DNA of 54,029 nucleotides from Nocardia xishanensis NBRC 101358 (GTDB lineage Bacteria; Actinomycetota; Actinomycetes; Mycobacteriales; Mycobacteriaceae): contig NZ_BDCF01000054.1 of the NCBI RefSeq assembly GCF_001613365.1, positions 1 through 54,029 on the forward strand, given 5' to 3'. Made by a program: the position numbers and the translations under genes. Below the pieces are notes generated by a model. That model was not told the DNA's origin. It searched no databases and saw nothing but the letters and a program-made list of their open reading frames with translations. Below, piece after piece: positions 34,887 through 43,929 of the stretch. How positions within the stretch are numbered: position 1 is the first letter of the stretch; each line of letters starts with the position of its first letter.

Positions 34887-35217
34887 GCTCACTACCCCGC
34901 TCTCCTGCTGAATCGGGCGAAACTCTCCGCCGAGCCCAGTGTGCCCCTCATCACGACGTATGCCGAACCCCCTACCGGTGTGTCGCCGCAGTGTCTCGTA
35001 CACCACAAAATCAAGTGGAGGAAGACCCTCCACTTCGTGCTACATTTTTTGTCAGAGGATCTCCACAAGATCTTCATAAGGGGACCGCAGGGCCGCACGG
35101 GAACTGTGGGACCGAGGAGGCCGACGGAGTGGACGCCTTTCCGGGCAGTTGACCGGGGAAGGAAAGCGGCAACCGCCGCTGTTGTCCCTTCCAAGGCTCG
35201 GGTTGATCGGAAGAGCA
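34887..35217. other. Divergent intergenic region of sepIVA and gtrA-like gene
   Basis: 331 bp containing the promoters of both genes. It holds a perfect inverted repeat (35013-35035) and next to it a T-rich stretch (ACATTTTTTGTCAG, 35042-35055) that is the most AT-rich spot in this part of the window. No ORF with a ribosome site is evident. Confidence 0.45.
35013..35035. promoter_or_regulatory. Perfect 9-bp inverted repeat between sepIVA and gtrA-like gene
   Basis: AAGTGGAGG (35013-35021), five-base spacer AAGAC, CCTCCACTT (35027-35035). Dyad sites of this size in a divergent promoter usually bind a dimeric repressor. The regulator is not encoded nearby. Confidence 0.5.
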
Positions 35218-35730
35218 ATGACGGTTCTGGAAGCACCACGCTCGGCAGTGGTGCCCGTGGGCGTCTACACGCCGTGGGCCTTCCCGTACCCCATCGTGCG
35301 CCCGGTATCGGTCGCCCGATTCGGGCAGCTTCTGCAGTACCTGCGCGGCGATCGCGCCTTCGCCCAGCTCATCCGTTTCGCGCTGGTCGGCGGTTCGAGC
35401 AACGTCGCCTACGTCCTGCTCTTCTTCGCCATGCACGGCATCGGACCGATCGTGGCCAACATCGCCGGTTCGGTGGTCAGCACGATCATCGCCAACGAGC
35501 TGCACCGCCAGTTGACCTTCCACGCGGCGAACCGGGTCGGCTGGTTCACCGCGCAATGGGAGGGCGGCGGACTCGCCCTCGTCGGCCTCGCCATCACCAC
35601 CGCGGCACTGGCCGGCCTCGATCTCTGGACCCCCGGCCTCGGCAACACCGCCCAGGCGGCGGCCGTCTTGGCGATCACAGCCGCGGTCGGTGGCATGCGC
35701 TTCCTCGCCCTGCGCGGCTTGGTGTTCTGA
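35218..35730 (+). CDS. GtrA-family four-TM membrane protein
   Basis: 170 residues. The core begins at QLIRFALVGGSSNVAYVLLF, typical of GtrA proteins, followed by VANIAGSVVSTIIANELHRQLTF and two more TM segments. GtrA proteins are thought to move polyprenyl-linked sugars across the membrane for surface glycans. ATG 35218 has GGAAGAG upstream. An N-terminal polar extension of about 45 residues precedes TM1. It converges on coaD. Confidence 0.85.
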   Translation: MTVLEAPRSAVVPVGVYTPWAFPYPIVRPVSVARFGQLLQYLRGDRAFAQLIRFALVGGSSNVAYVLLFFAMHGIGPIVANIAGSVVSTIIANELHRQLTFHAANRVGWFTAQWEGGGLALVGLAITTAALAGLDLWTPGLGNTAQAAAVLAITAAVGGMRFLALRGLVF

Positions 35731-35749
35731 GACACGCCCTCGAACGAAT

Positions 35750-35787
35750 CCGCCCCGGCTCCGAATTCGGAACCGGGGCGGTTGTCT
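35750..35787. terminator. Bidirectional terminator between gtrA-like gene and coaD
   Basis: CCGCCCCGG (35750-35758) and CCGGGGCGG (35773-35781) flank the inner palindrome TCCGAATTCGGA; together a long near-perfect stem, followed by TTGTCT on the plus strand. It lies between two converging genes. Confidence 0.75.
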
Positions 35788-35795
35788 GTCCGGGC

Positions 35796-36281
35796 TCAGC
35801 CGCGCCGTTCGGCGAGGCGGTCGAGCAGGCGCTTGTACACCGACGGCGGAAGCATGTCGCTGACGTCGCCGCCGTAGGTCGCGACCTCCTTGACCAGCGA
35901 GCTGGACAGGAAGCTGAAGGTCGGGTTGGTGGCGATGAAGAAGGTGTCCACCCCGGAGAGCTTCTTGTTCATCTGGGCCATCTGCAGTTCGTAACCGAAA
36001 TCGGTGGCGTCGCGCAGACCCTTGACGATGGCGGTGATGCCCTGCTCCTTGGCGAAGTCGACGAGCAGGCCCTGCCAGGAGGTGACCCGCAGGTTCGGCA
36101 GGTGCGCGGTCGCCTCGCGCAGCATCTCGATCCGTTCCTCGACGGTGAACATGCCCTGCTTCTTCGGGTTCACCATGACGGTCACCACGACCTCGTCGAA
36201 TTGCGCCGCCGCGCGGGCGAATACATCGAGATGCCCGTTGGTGACCGGATCGAAGGACCCGGGACACAATGCTCCAGCCAT
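35796..36281 (-). CDS. coaD: Pantetheine-phosphate adenylyltransferase
   Basis: Penultimate step of coenzyme A synthesis: 4'-phosphopantetheine + ATP to dephospho-CoA. 161 residues with CPGSFDPVTNGHLDV (HxGH-type nucleotidyltransferase motif), KGLRDATDFGYELQMAQMN and FLSSSLVKEVA. ATG at 36281. Downstream of rsmD in the same direction, matching Rv2966c-Rv2965c. Confidence 0.97.
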   Translation of the reverse strand: MAGALCPGSFDPVTNGHLDVFARAAAQFDEVVVTVMVNPKKQGMFTVEERIEMLREATAHLPNLRVTSWQGLLVDFAKEQGITAIVKGLRDATDFGYELQMAQMNKKLSGVDTFFIATNPTFSFLSSSLVKEVATYGGDVSDMLPPSVYKRLLDRLAERRG

Positions 36282-36301
36282 GAGGCGACGCTACCACCCG
36301 G

Positions 36302-36859
36302 TCACGGCCGATAGTCGGCCAGTTCCAGGCGGGTTTCGCCGTAGCGCCGCGGCTTGGCGGGCAGGAAGGCTGCGGGCCAATCGATTTCGGGCGAGCGGCT
36401 GGACCGTTCCACGACGATCAGCGCGTCGGGATGCAACCAACCGCCGTCTGCGAGCGCGACCAGGTCGGCGGTCACCGCCGCGGTGTCCACGTCGTAGGGC
36501 GGATCGGACAGCACCAGATCGAACCGCCCCGCGCCGCCCTGGGCGAGCACCGCGGCGACCGGCCCGACGCGCAGCTCCGCGCCGGGCAGGCCGAGATCGG
36601 CGATGTTGCCGCGCACCACGGCCGCCGCCTTGCGATCCGATTCGACGAGCAGCGCGTAGGACGCGCCACGGGAGAGCGCCTCCAAGCCGAGCGCGCCCGA
36701 GCCCGCGTACAGGTCGAGCACCCGCGCGCCGTCCAGATCCATCCTGGCGTCGAGCGCGCTGAACAGCGCCTCGCGCACCCGGTCGGAGGTGGGCCTCGTC
36801 CCCGCGGGCGGCACCCTGAGGCGCCGCCCGCCCGCCGCGCCCGCGACGATTCGCGTCAT
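36302..36859 (-). CDS. rsmD: 16S rRNA (guanine(966)-N(2))-methyltransferase RsmD
   Basis: 185 residues. RIVAGAAGGRRL start, RPTSDRVREALFSALD, SAM-binding VLDLYAGSGALGLEALSRGA, and the catalytic LSDPPYDVD. Methylates G966 of 16S rRNA. The ATG overlaps the stop of pyc by four bases (ATGA), so it is translated from the pyc transcript; coaD follows 20 bp on. Confidence 0.96.
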   Translation of the reverse strand: MTRIVAGAAGGRRLRVPPAGTRPTSDRVREALFSALDARMDLDGARVLDLYAGSGALGLEALSRGASYALLVESDRKAAAVVRGNIADLGLPGAELRVGPVAAVLAQGGAGRFDLVLSDPPYDVDTAAVTADLVALADGGWLHPDALIVVERSSRSPEIDWPAAFLPAKPRRYGETRLELADYRP

Positions 36860-39800
36860 TCCGCGGTCGACTCGCGCACGGCCAGTTCGACCAGCAGGTC
36901 ACCGCCCTCGACCTGCTGCACCTTGCCGATCGCGATGCGACCGACGATGCCCGCGCGCGGCGCGGTGATCGCGGCCTCCATCTTCATGGCCTCGATGGTG
37001 GCGATGGTGTCGCCGGTCTCGACGGTGTCGCCCTCGGCGACCGACAGGGTGACGACGCCCGCGAACGGCGCGGCGATATGGCCGGGGTTGGTCTTGTCGG
37101 CCTTCTCCGCGACCGGGATCTCGCTGGCGATGGACCTGTCGCGGACAGCGACCGGACGCAGCTGGCCGTTGAGAATGCACATCACGGTGCGCATTCCGCG
37201 CTCGTCGGGCTCGGAGATGGCCTCCAGCCCGATCAGCAGGGTGACGCCCTTCTCCAGCTGCACCCGGTGTTCCTCGCCGCGGCGCAGCCCGTAGAAGAAC
37301 TGGTTGGCGCTGAGTCCCGAAGTGTCGCCGTACTTTTCGCGGTGGGTGAGGAACTCCGTCGTCGGGCCGGGGAACAGCAGGCGGTTCAGCGTCGCGCGCC
37401 GCTGCGCCGAATCACCTTCCAGCCCAGCCTGATCCGCGGGCGACAGCGGCGTCTCCGGCTTGGCCGCGCCACGTCCGGCGAGCGCCTTGCTGCGGAACGG
37501 TTCGGGCCAGCCGCCCGCCGGGGTGCCGAGTTCACCGCGCAGGAAGCCGATGACCGAGTCGGGGATGTCGTAGCGGCCGGGATCGGCGGCGAAGTCCTCG
37601 ATGTCGACGCCGGTGCCGACCAGCGCCAGCGCGAGATCGCCGACGACCTTCGACGACGGCGTCACCTTCACCAGACGACCGAGCAGGCGGTCGGCGGCCG
37701 CGTACTTGGCCTCGACCTCCTCGAAGCGATCGCCGAGGCCGAGCGCGATGGCCTGCTGACGCAGGTTCGACAGCTGACCGCCGGGGATCTCGTGGGTGTA
37801 GACCCGCCCGGTCGGGGCGGGCAGCCCGGACTCGAAGGGCGCGTACACCTTTCGCAGCGCCTCCCAGTACGGCTCCAGATCGCACACGTTCTGCAGATCG
37901 AGCCCGGTGTCGAACTCGCTGTTGGCCGCCGCGGCGACGATCGCCGACAGCGCGGGCTGACTGGTGGTGCCCGCCATGGCCGCGCTCGCGCCGTCCACCG
38001 CGTCGGCGCCCGCCTGCCAGGCCGCCAGGTAGGTGGCCAGCTGACCGCCGGGCGTGTCGTGGGTGTGCACGTGCACGGGCAGATCGAAGTTGCTGCGCAG
38101 CGCGGTGACCAGCGTCGCGGCCGCGGGCGCGCGCAGCAGACCGGCCATGTCCTTGATCGCGAGCACGTGCGCGCCCGCGTCGACGATCTGCTCGGCCAGC
38201 TTGAGGTAGTAGTCGAGGGTGTAGAGGGTCTCGTTCGGGTTCGACAGATCGCCGGTGTAGCTCATCGCGACTTCGGCGATGGCGGTGCCGGTTTCGCGCA
38301 CGGCGTCGATGGCGGGGCGCATCTGGTCGACGTTGTTGAGCGCGTCGAAGATGCGGAAGATATCGATGCCGGTGGCCGTCGCCTCGGAGACGAACGACCG
38401 GGTCACCTGCTCCGGGTACGGGGTGTAGCCGACGGTGTTGCGCCCGCGCAGCAGCATCTGCAGGCAGATGTTCGGGATCGCCTCGCGCAGCGCGGCCAGC
38501 CGCTCCCACGGGTCCTCGTAGAGGAAGCGCAGCGCCACGTCGTAGGTCGCGCCACCCCAGCACTCGACCGAGAGCAGCTCGGGGGTCATCCGTGCGACGT
38601 GCCCGGCGACCTCGAGCAGACCGTTGGACCGCACACGGGTGGCCAGCAGCGACTGGTGCGCGTCGCGGAAGGTCGTGTCGGTGACGCCGACCGCCTTCTG
38701 CTCGCGCAGCGCCTGCGCGAAACCCTCGGGGCCGAGGCGAAGCAGCCGCTGCCGCGACCCGTCCGGCGGCGGCACGCTCAGATCGATGTCGGGCAGCTTG
38801 TCGTGCGGGTAGACCGTGGTCGGCCGCGCACCGTGCGGCTTGTTGACGGTGATGTCGGCCAGGTACTCGAGGATCTTGGTGCCGCGGTCGGCCGACTGGC
38901 GTAGCGTCAGCAGCTGCGGGCGCTCCTCGATGAACGAGGTGGTGACCCGGCCCGCCTTGAAGTCCGGGTCGTCGAGCACCGCGAGCAGGAACGGGATATT
39001 GGTGGTGACGCCGCGGATGCGGAACTCGGCCAGCGCGCGCCTGGCCCTGGCCGCCGCGGCGGGCAGGTCACGTCCGCGGCAGGTGAGCTTGACCAGCATG
39101 GAGTCGAAGTAGGCGCCGATCTCCGCGCCGAGGTTGGCGCCGCCGTCCAGGCGGATGCCCGCGCCGCCCGGGGTGCGGTAGGCGGTGATGCGCCCGGTGT
39201 CGGGGCGGAAACCGTTGGCCGGGTCCTCGGTGGTGATGCGGCACTGCAACGCCGCGCCGCGAATGGTCACCGAGTCCTGGCTCAGGCCCAGGTCGGCAAG
39301 GGTCTCGCCGGCCGCGATACGCAGCTGCGACTGTACGAGGTCGACGTCGGTGACCTCCTCGGTGACCGTGTGCTCGACCTGGATGCGCGGGTTCATCTCG
39401 ATGAAGACGTGGTTGCCGCGCTCGTCGAGCAGGAACTCGACGGTGCCCGCGCAGCTGTAGCCGATCTGGCGGGCGAAGGCCACCGCGTCGGCGCAGATGC
39501 GTTCGCGCAGCGCCGGATCGAGATTGGGCGCGGGCGCCAGCTCGATCACCTTCTGGTGGCGGCGCTGTACCGAACAGTCGCGCTCGAACAGGTGCATGAC
39601 ATTGCCGTGCTGGTCGGCCAGGATCTGCACCTCGATGTGGCGCGGGTTCACCACCGCCTGCTCGAGGAACACGGTCGGGTCGCCGAACGCGGACTCGGCC
39701 TCGCGCGACGCGGCCTCGATCGACTCGCGCAGCTGCTCGGGCGCCGCGACCCGGCGCATGCCGCGACCGCCGCCGCCCGCGACCGCCTTGACGAAAATCG

Positions 39801-40260
39801 GGTACTCGAGTTCGGCCGACGCGGCGAGCAGTTCATCCACGTCCGCCGACGGCGCGCTCGACTTCAGCACCGGTAGCCCGGCCGCCTTGGCCGCCTCGAT
39901 GGCGCGAGCTTTGTTGCCCGCCAGCTCGAGCACCTCGGCCGACGGGCCGATGAAGGTGATGCCCTCGCGCGCGCACGCCGCCGCCAAATCGGGGTTCTCC
40001 GAGAGGAATCCGTACCCCGGGTAGATGGCGTCGGCGCCCGCGGACTTCGCCGCGTCGATGATCGCCTCGATGGAGAGGTAAGCGCGGACCGGGTGGCCCT
40101 TCTCCCCGATCTGATAGGACTCCGCGGCCTTCAACCGATGGACCGAGTTGCGATCCTCGTATGGGAAAACGGCGACCGTCCCGATGCCGAGTTCGTAGGC
40201 CGCGCGGAAGGCGCGGATGGCGATCTCGCCGCGATTGGCAACCAAGACTTTCGAGAACAT
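36856..40260 (-). CDS. pyc: Pyruvate carboxylase
   Basis: Biotin enzyme converting pyruvate + bicarbonate + ATP to oxaloacetate (anaplerosis). 1,134 residues, full length: biotin carboxylase domain (KVLVANRGEIAIRAFRAAYE, GGGGRGMRRV, FIEMNPRIQVEHTVTEEV), carboxyltransferase barrel (DTTFRDAHQSLLATRVR, ECWGGATYDVALRFL, HVHTHDTPGG) and a C-terminal biotinyl domain with IEAMKMEAAI (biotin lysine). ATG at 40260. In the methylcitrate context nearby it would replenish C4 acids, though propionate use does not require it. Confidence 0.97.
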   Translation of the reverse strand: MFSKVLVANRGEIAIRAFRAAYELGIGTVAVFPYEDRNSVHRLKAAESYQIGEKGHPVRAYLSIEAIIDAAKSAGADAIYPGYGFLSENPDLAAACAREGITFIGPSAEVLELAGNKARAIEAAKAAGLPVLKSSAPSADVDELLAASAELEYPIFVKAVAGGGGRGMRRVAAPEQLRESIEAASREAESAFGDPTVFLEQAVVNPRHIEVQILADQHGNVMHLFERDCSVQRRHQKVIELAPAPNLDPALRERICADAVAFARQIGYSCAGTVEFLLDERGNHVFIEMNPRIQVEHTVTEEVTDVDLVQSQLRIAAGETLADLGLSQDSVTIRGAALQCRITTEDPANGFRPDTGRITAYRTPGGAGIRLDGGANLGAEIGAYFDSMLVKLTCRGRDLPAAAARARRALAEFRIRGVTTNIPFLLAVLDDPDFKAGRVTTSFIEERPQLLTLRQSADRGTKILEYLADITVNKPHGARPTTVYPHDKLPDIDLSVPPPDGSRQRLLRLGPEGFAQALREQKAVGVTDTTFRDAHQSLLATRVRSNGLLEVAGHVARMTPELLSVECWGGATYDVALRFLYEDPWERLAALREAIPNICLQMLLRGRNTVGYTPYPEQVTRSFVSEATATGIDIFRIFDALNNVDQMRPAIDAVRETGTAIAEVAMSYTGDLSNPNETLYTLDYYLKLAEQIVDAGAHVLAIKDMAGLLRAPAAATLVTALRSNFDLPVHVHTHDTPGGQLATYLAAWQAGADAVDGASAAMAGTTSQPALSAIVAAAANSEFDTGLDLQNVCDLEPYWEALRKVYAPFESGLPAPTGRVYTHEIPGGQLSNLRQQAIALGLGDRFEEVEAKYAAADRLLGRLVKVTPSSKVVGDLALALVGTGVDIEDFAADPGRYDIPDSVIGFLRGELGTPAGGWPEPFRSKALAGRGAAKPETPLSPADQAGLEGDSAQRRATLNRLLFPGPTTEFLTHREKYGDTSGLSANQFFYGLRRGEEHRVQLEKGVTLLIGLEAISEPDERGMRTVMCILNGQLRPVAVRDRSIASEIPVAEKADKTNPGHIAAPFAGVVTLSVAEGDTVETGDTIATIEAMKMEAAITAPRAGIVGRIAIGKVQQVEGGDLLVELAVRESTAE

Positions 40261-40514
40261 TGAACCAAGGTACCCGGCCCCGGATACAGCGCCGACAGGG
40301 AAGTCCCCTTCGCAGCAATCTTCACAACGGGACCTAGCAGGCTTGCGAAGTTGCGTTCATCCCGGCGTCACATCTCACCGTTGTCACCCGCTGTCGGTGC
40401 GCGGCGGGCCGGGGGTACGCACGGAATACCCCGGCGCCCGTTTATGCTGGACAACGCAGCTGGTTCTCCAGTGTGCCCGACGAGATGGAGCCCCGACGTC
40501 GCGCGCAAGGAGTC

Positions 40515-40706
40515 GAAACCCGTTCCCGGTCCTTCCGGGCAGCGGGCGAGAGGGAACCCGGTGAGAATCCGGGACTGTCCCGCAGCGGTGAGCAGGAACG
40601 AACACCGTCATCACGCACTGGGCGCGCGCCTGGGAAGCGACGGCAAGTAGGTCGGCGGGAGCGCGGCTCCGCAGCCGGTGCCCGCGAGTCCGAAGACCTG
40701 CCAGCC
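40515..40706 (+). ncRNA. Cobalamin riboswitch (adenosylcobalamin-type) upstream of metE
   Basis: The conserved core is clear: GGGAACCCGGTGAGAATCC (40550-40568), ACTGTCCCGCAGCGGTGA (about 40572-40589), and the B12 box AGTCCGAAGACCTGCC (40685-40700), the latter 100 bases on as usual. The exact 5' edge is uncertain because I could not fold P1. Bound cobalamin should lower expression of metE, the B12-independent enzyme. No other gene lies between it and metE. Confidence 0.93.
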
Positions 40707-40727
40707 GTGCCGGATACGCCGTATCCG
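40707..40727 (+). promoter_or_regulatory. Hairpin directly after the cobalamin riboswitch
   Basis: GCCGGATAC and GTATCCGGC form a perfect 9-bp stem with a three-base loop, starting seven bases after the B12 box. No T-run follows, so it may be part of the expression platform (for Rho or transcription pausing) or a spacer stem. About 146 bases separate it from the metE GTG. Confidence 0.5.
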
Positions 40728-40873
40728 GCGGCCACCGCCTCGTGGATTGGGCGCGCGGACCGTCAGTGCCGATCTTCCCGGGCTCCGTCTCCACTCGGCT
40801 GCCCGCGACGTCGGCCGGTCGCCGCGTGCTCGCATGGCGATGGCTCACGTCCTGAAAAGCACTGGAGCACACC

Positions 40874-43141
40874 GTGACTGTTTCTCAGCACACCCCATTC
40901 ACCGCGACGGTTCTCGGGCTACCGCGCGTGGGACCGCGCCGGGAGTTGAAGCGCGCCACCGAGTCGTACTGGGCCGGGCGCATCGACGCCGAGCAGCTGC
41001 ACTCCGTCGCCCGCGACCTGCGCCGCGCCCAGTTCACCGAGCTGTCGGCGGCCGGACTGGACTCGATCCCGGTCGGCACCTTTTCCTATTACGACCAGAT
41101 GCTCGACACCGCCGTGCTGCTCGGCGCGCTGCCCGCCCGGGTCGCCGGGATCGCCGATCCGTTGGACCGGTACTTCGCTGCGGCCCGCGGCACCGACGTC
41201 GTGGAACCGCTGGAGATGACCAAGTGGTTCGACACCAACTATCACTACCTCGTTCCCGAGCTCGGCGCGGAGACAACGTTCGCGCTGCATCCGGAGAAGC
41301 CTCTCGATGAGCTGCGCGAGGCGCTCGAACTCGGCGTGCCCGCGCGTCCGGTGTTGGTCGGGCCGATCACCTTCCTGAAGCTCGCCAAGAGCAGTGGCCG
41401 CCCGGCGCTGGACCGGCTCGGCGAGCTGGTGCCGCTCTACCGCGACCTGCTGCGTCAGCTGGCCGCCGCGGGTGCTGCGTGGGTGCAGATCGACGAGCCG
41501 GTGCTGGTCACCGATCTCACCGAGGCCGAGATCGACCTGGTGCGGCGGACCTACGCCGCGCTGTCCGAGGCGAGCGAGCGGCCCGCGATCCTGGTCGCCA
41601 CCTACTTCGGCACGCCGCGGGCCGCGCTGCCCGCGCTCGCGGCGACCGCCGTCGAGGGCATCGCACTCGACTTCACCGCGACGTGGGATCTGTCCGCAGT
41701 GGCGACGCTGCCGTCGCTGGCGGACAAGCTGCTGGTTGCGGGCCTGGTCGACGGACGAAATGTGTGGCGCACCGACCTGGATCGGGCGTTGTCGACCCTC
41801 GGCACGCTGCTCGGCAGCGCGGCGTCGGTGGCGGTGTCGAGTTCCTGCTCGCTGCTGCACGTGCCTTACTCGCTCGCCCCGGAGACCGGACTGGACGAGC
41901 GGCTGCGCTCCTGGCTGGCCTTCGGCGCGGAAAAGGTGACCGAAGTGCGCCTGCTGGCAACGGCTTCGGCGCAGGGCACCGAGGCCGTCGCGGACGAGCT
42001 CGCCGCCGCGCGGGCCGCCGCGGCGACGCGCGCCGCCGACCCACGGCTGCACGACGTTCAGGTGCGCGCCAGGCTCGCCGCGCTCGGTCCGGAGGCCACC
42101 CGGCGCGCGCCCGCCGACGAACGTCGCGCGCTGCAGGCGCAGCGGCTCGACCTGCCCGCGCTGCCGACCACCACGATCGGCTCGTATCCGCAGACCTCGG
42201 CGATCCGGCTGGCCAGGGCGGCGCTGCGCAAGGGCGAGATCGATCAGGCCGAGTACGTGCGCCGGATGCGCGCCGAGATCGCCGACGTCGTCGCGCTCCA
42301 GGAGAAGCTCGGCCTCGACGTGCTGGTGCACGGCGAGCCGGAGCGCAACGACATGGTGCAGTACTTCGCCGAGCAACTCGACGGTTTCGCCGCCACCGAC
42401 AACGGCTGGGTGCAGTCCTACGGCACCCGCTGCGTGCGGCCGCCGATCCTGTTCGGCGACGTCACCCGCCGCGCGCCGATGACGGTGGACTGGATCACCT
42501 ACGCCCAGTCGCTGACCGACAAACCGGTCAAGGGCATGCTGACCGGACCGGTCACCATCCTTGCCTGGTCCTTCGTCCGCGACGACCAGCCGCTGGCCGA
42601 CTCGGCGCGCCAGGTGGCGCTGGCGATCCGGGACGAGACGGTCGATCTGCAATCAGCGGGCATCCGCATCGTCCAGGTCGACGAACCCGCGCTACGCGAA
42701 CTGCTCCCGTTGCGAGCCGCCGATCAGGCCGCCTACCTGGACTGGTCGGTGAGCTCGTTCCGGCTGGCGACCTCGGGCGTCGCCGATGCCACGCAGATCC
42801 ACACCCATCTGTGCTATTCGGAGTTCGGTGAGGTCATCGACGCGATCGCGGGGCTGGACGCCGACGTGACCTCCATCGAGGCGGCCCGCTCGCACATGGA
42901 GGTGCTCGACGATCTCAACGCCGCGGGCTTCGACCTGGGTGTGGGCCCGGGCGTCTACGACATCCACTCCCCCCGGGTGCCGGGCGTCGAGGAGATCACC
43001 GCCTCGCTGCGCGCCGCATTGAAAGCCGTTCCCGCCGAACGGCTCTGGGTGAATCCGGACTGCGGACTGAAGACCCGCGGTCCGGTGGAGGTGGAAGCCG
43101 CGCTGCGCAACATGGTGGCCGCCGCGAAGGCGGTGCGCTAG
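40874..43141 (+). CDS. metE: Cobalamin-independent methionine synthase
   Basis: 5-methyltetrahydropteroyltriglutamate-homocysteine methyltransferase. 755 residues, two TIM barrels. C-terminal barrel zinc ligands are in HTHLCYSEF and NPDCGLKTRG; TTTIGSYPQT starts the catalytic half, and PRVGPRRELKRA opens the N-terminal half. The GTG at 40874 has GGAG six bases upstream and lies in the span after the riboswitch. Regulated by cobalamin through that element; when B12 is scarce this enzyme replaces MetH. Confidence 0.97.
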   Translation: MTVSQHTPFTATVLGLPRVGPRRELKRATESYWAGRIDAEQLHSVARDLRRAQFTELSAAGLDSIPVGTFSYYDQMLDTAVLLGALPARVAGIADPLDRYFAAARGTDVVEPLEMTKWFDTNYHYLVPELGAETTFALHPEKPLDELREALELGVPARPVLVGPITFLKLAKSSGRPALDRLGELVPLYRDLLRQLAAAGAAWVQIDEPVLVTDLTEAEIDLVRRTYAALSEASERPAILVATYFGTPRAALPALAATAVEGIALDFTATWDLSAVATLPSLADKLLVAGLVDGRNVWRTDLDRALSTLGTLLGSAASVAVSSSCSLLHVPYSLAPETGLDERLRSWLAFGAEKVTEVRLLATASAQGTEAVADELAAARAAAATRAADPRLHDVQVRARLAALGPEATRRAPADERRALQAQRLDLPALPTTTIGSYPQTSAIRLARAALRKGEIDQAEYVRRMRAEIADVVALQEKLGLDVLVHGEPERNDMVQYFAEQLDGFAATDNGWVQSYGTRCVRPPILFGDVTRRAPMTVDWITYAQSLTDKPVKGMLTGPVTILAWSFVRDDQPLADSARQVALAIRDETVDLQSAGIRIVQVDEPALRELLPLRAADQAAYLDWSVSSFRLATSGVADATQIHTHLCYSEFGEVIDAIAGLDADVTSIEAARSHMEVLDDLNAAGFDLGVGPGVYDIHSPRVPGVEEITASLRAALKAVPAERLWVNPDCGLKTRGPVEVEAALRNMVAAAKAVR

Positions 43142-43477
43142 CACGAAGGCCGGGCCGCGCTTTCCGCGCGGCCCGGCCGCATCGAATCTCACTCGCTTGC
43201 AGCGATCGTCGACCCACTGCCGATGAACGCGATTTCAGTCGCCCTCCAACGGACGCTCCTGCTGCGGCCGCTTTCTCGGCGTGTAGTTCTCGCATGCTTC
43301 CCCCGCCTGCCGCACCGGCCGCGTCCGAGCCTTGGGACTCACACCTTGCCGCCACGACGGCACACACCTCGACCGTTCCACGAGCCGCCCCTCCTCACAC
43401 GTCGACGAATCATTGCTCCCCACTTGCTTTCTTCGACGTGCGCCAAGTCCATTCGGTTCCCACGTGGCCCATATCGC
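43142..43477. other. Intergenic region after metE
   Basis: 336 bp between the convergent metE and the epoxide-hydrolase-like gene. Apart from the terminator at 43148-43178 I see only short ORFs, one of 62 codons on minus (43423-43235, MGSNDSS start) without a convincing ribosome site. Base composition from 43200 is less GC-rich with many C-runs, and coding bias is absent. Confidence 0.4.
43148..43178 (+). terminator. Terminator of metE
   Basis: GGCCGGGCCGCGC (43148-43160) pairs with GCGCGGCCCGGCC (43166-43178), a 13-bp stem with a TTTCC loop, six bases after the stop codon. Very stable but without a T-tract. Confidence 0.75.
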
Positions 43478-43861
43478 TCAGTCGGGCGAACCGAAGGCGC
43501 GGTCGACGGCCGCCATGTCGAAGTAGTCGCGCCACGCGGTGATGGCGCCGTCGCGCACCTCGAAGACGCCCATGACGGGCAGCGGGGTGTCGCGACCGTT
43601 ACCGCGCAAAGTATCGGTGCGTTCGTTCATCACGACGTTGCCGGACACCACCTGGTGGTGGATATCGAAATCGATGGCGTCGAAGGAGCCTAGGAATCCG
43701 GCGATGAAATCGCGGATGGCGGTGCGGCCGACGATCGGCTCCATCGGGATGTTGTGGTACACGGCGTCTTCGGCGAAGTACGAGCTGATCCGATCGGGGT
43801 CGGGATCGGGACCGGACCAGCTCTGGCACATCGCGCGGACGAGTTCGTCGGGACCGGTCAT
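43478..43861 (-). CDS. Limonene-1,2-epoxide hydrolase-family protein
   Basis: 127 residues of the LEH/NTF2 fold, similar to M. tuberculosis EphG (Rv2740). The full active-site set of limonene epoxide hydrolase can be aligned: Tyr35 and Asn37 (VYHNIPMEP), Arg81 and Asp83 (NERTD), Asp112 (WRDYFD). It should therefore hydrate small epoxides, possibly sterol or fatty-acid derived; substrate unknown. ATG 43861 has AAGGAAG upstream. It follows prpC on the same strand, with 68 bp between. Confidence 0.85.
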   Translation of the reverse strand: MTGPDELVRAMCQSWSGPDPDPDRISSYFAEDAVYHNIPMEPIVGRTAIRDFIAGFLGSFDAIDFDIHHQVVSGNVVMNERTDTLRGNGRDTPLPVMGVFEVRDGAITAWRDYFDMAAVDRAFGSPD

Positions 43862-43929
43862 GGCAACGCTCGCTTCCTTGGCGCCGGGCGGGACATCGAT
43901 CCACCCATTCAACCAAATGAACGCTTGGT

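Noticed and set aside
34887..35033. N-terminal extension of sepIVA in frame upstream of 34886
   Set aside because: Mycobacterial SepIVA begins at (M/V)YRVFEALDEL, and the extension crosses the divergent promoter region.
37078..38904. 608-codon plus-strand frame opposite pyc
   Set aside because: Antisense shadow of pyruvate carboxylase; no recognisable protein.
43235..43423. 62-codon minus-strand ORF after metE
   Set aside because: No ribosome site, no homology I recognise, and composition unlike coding sequence here.
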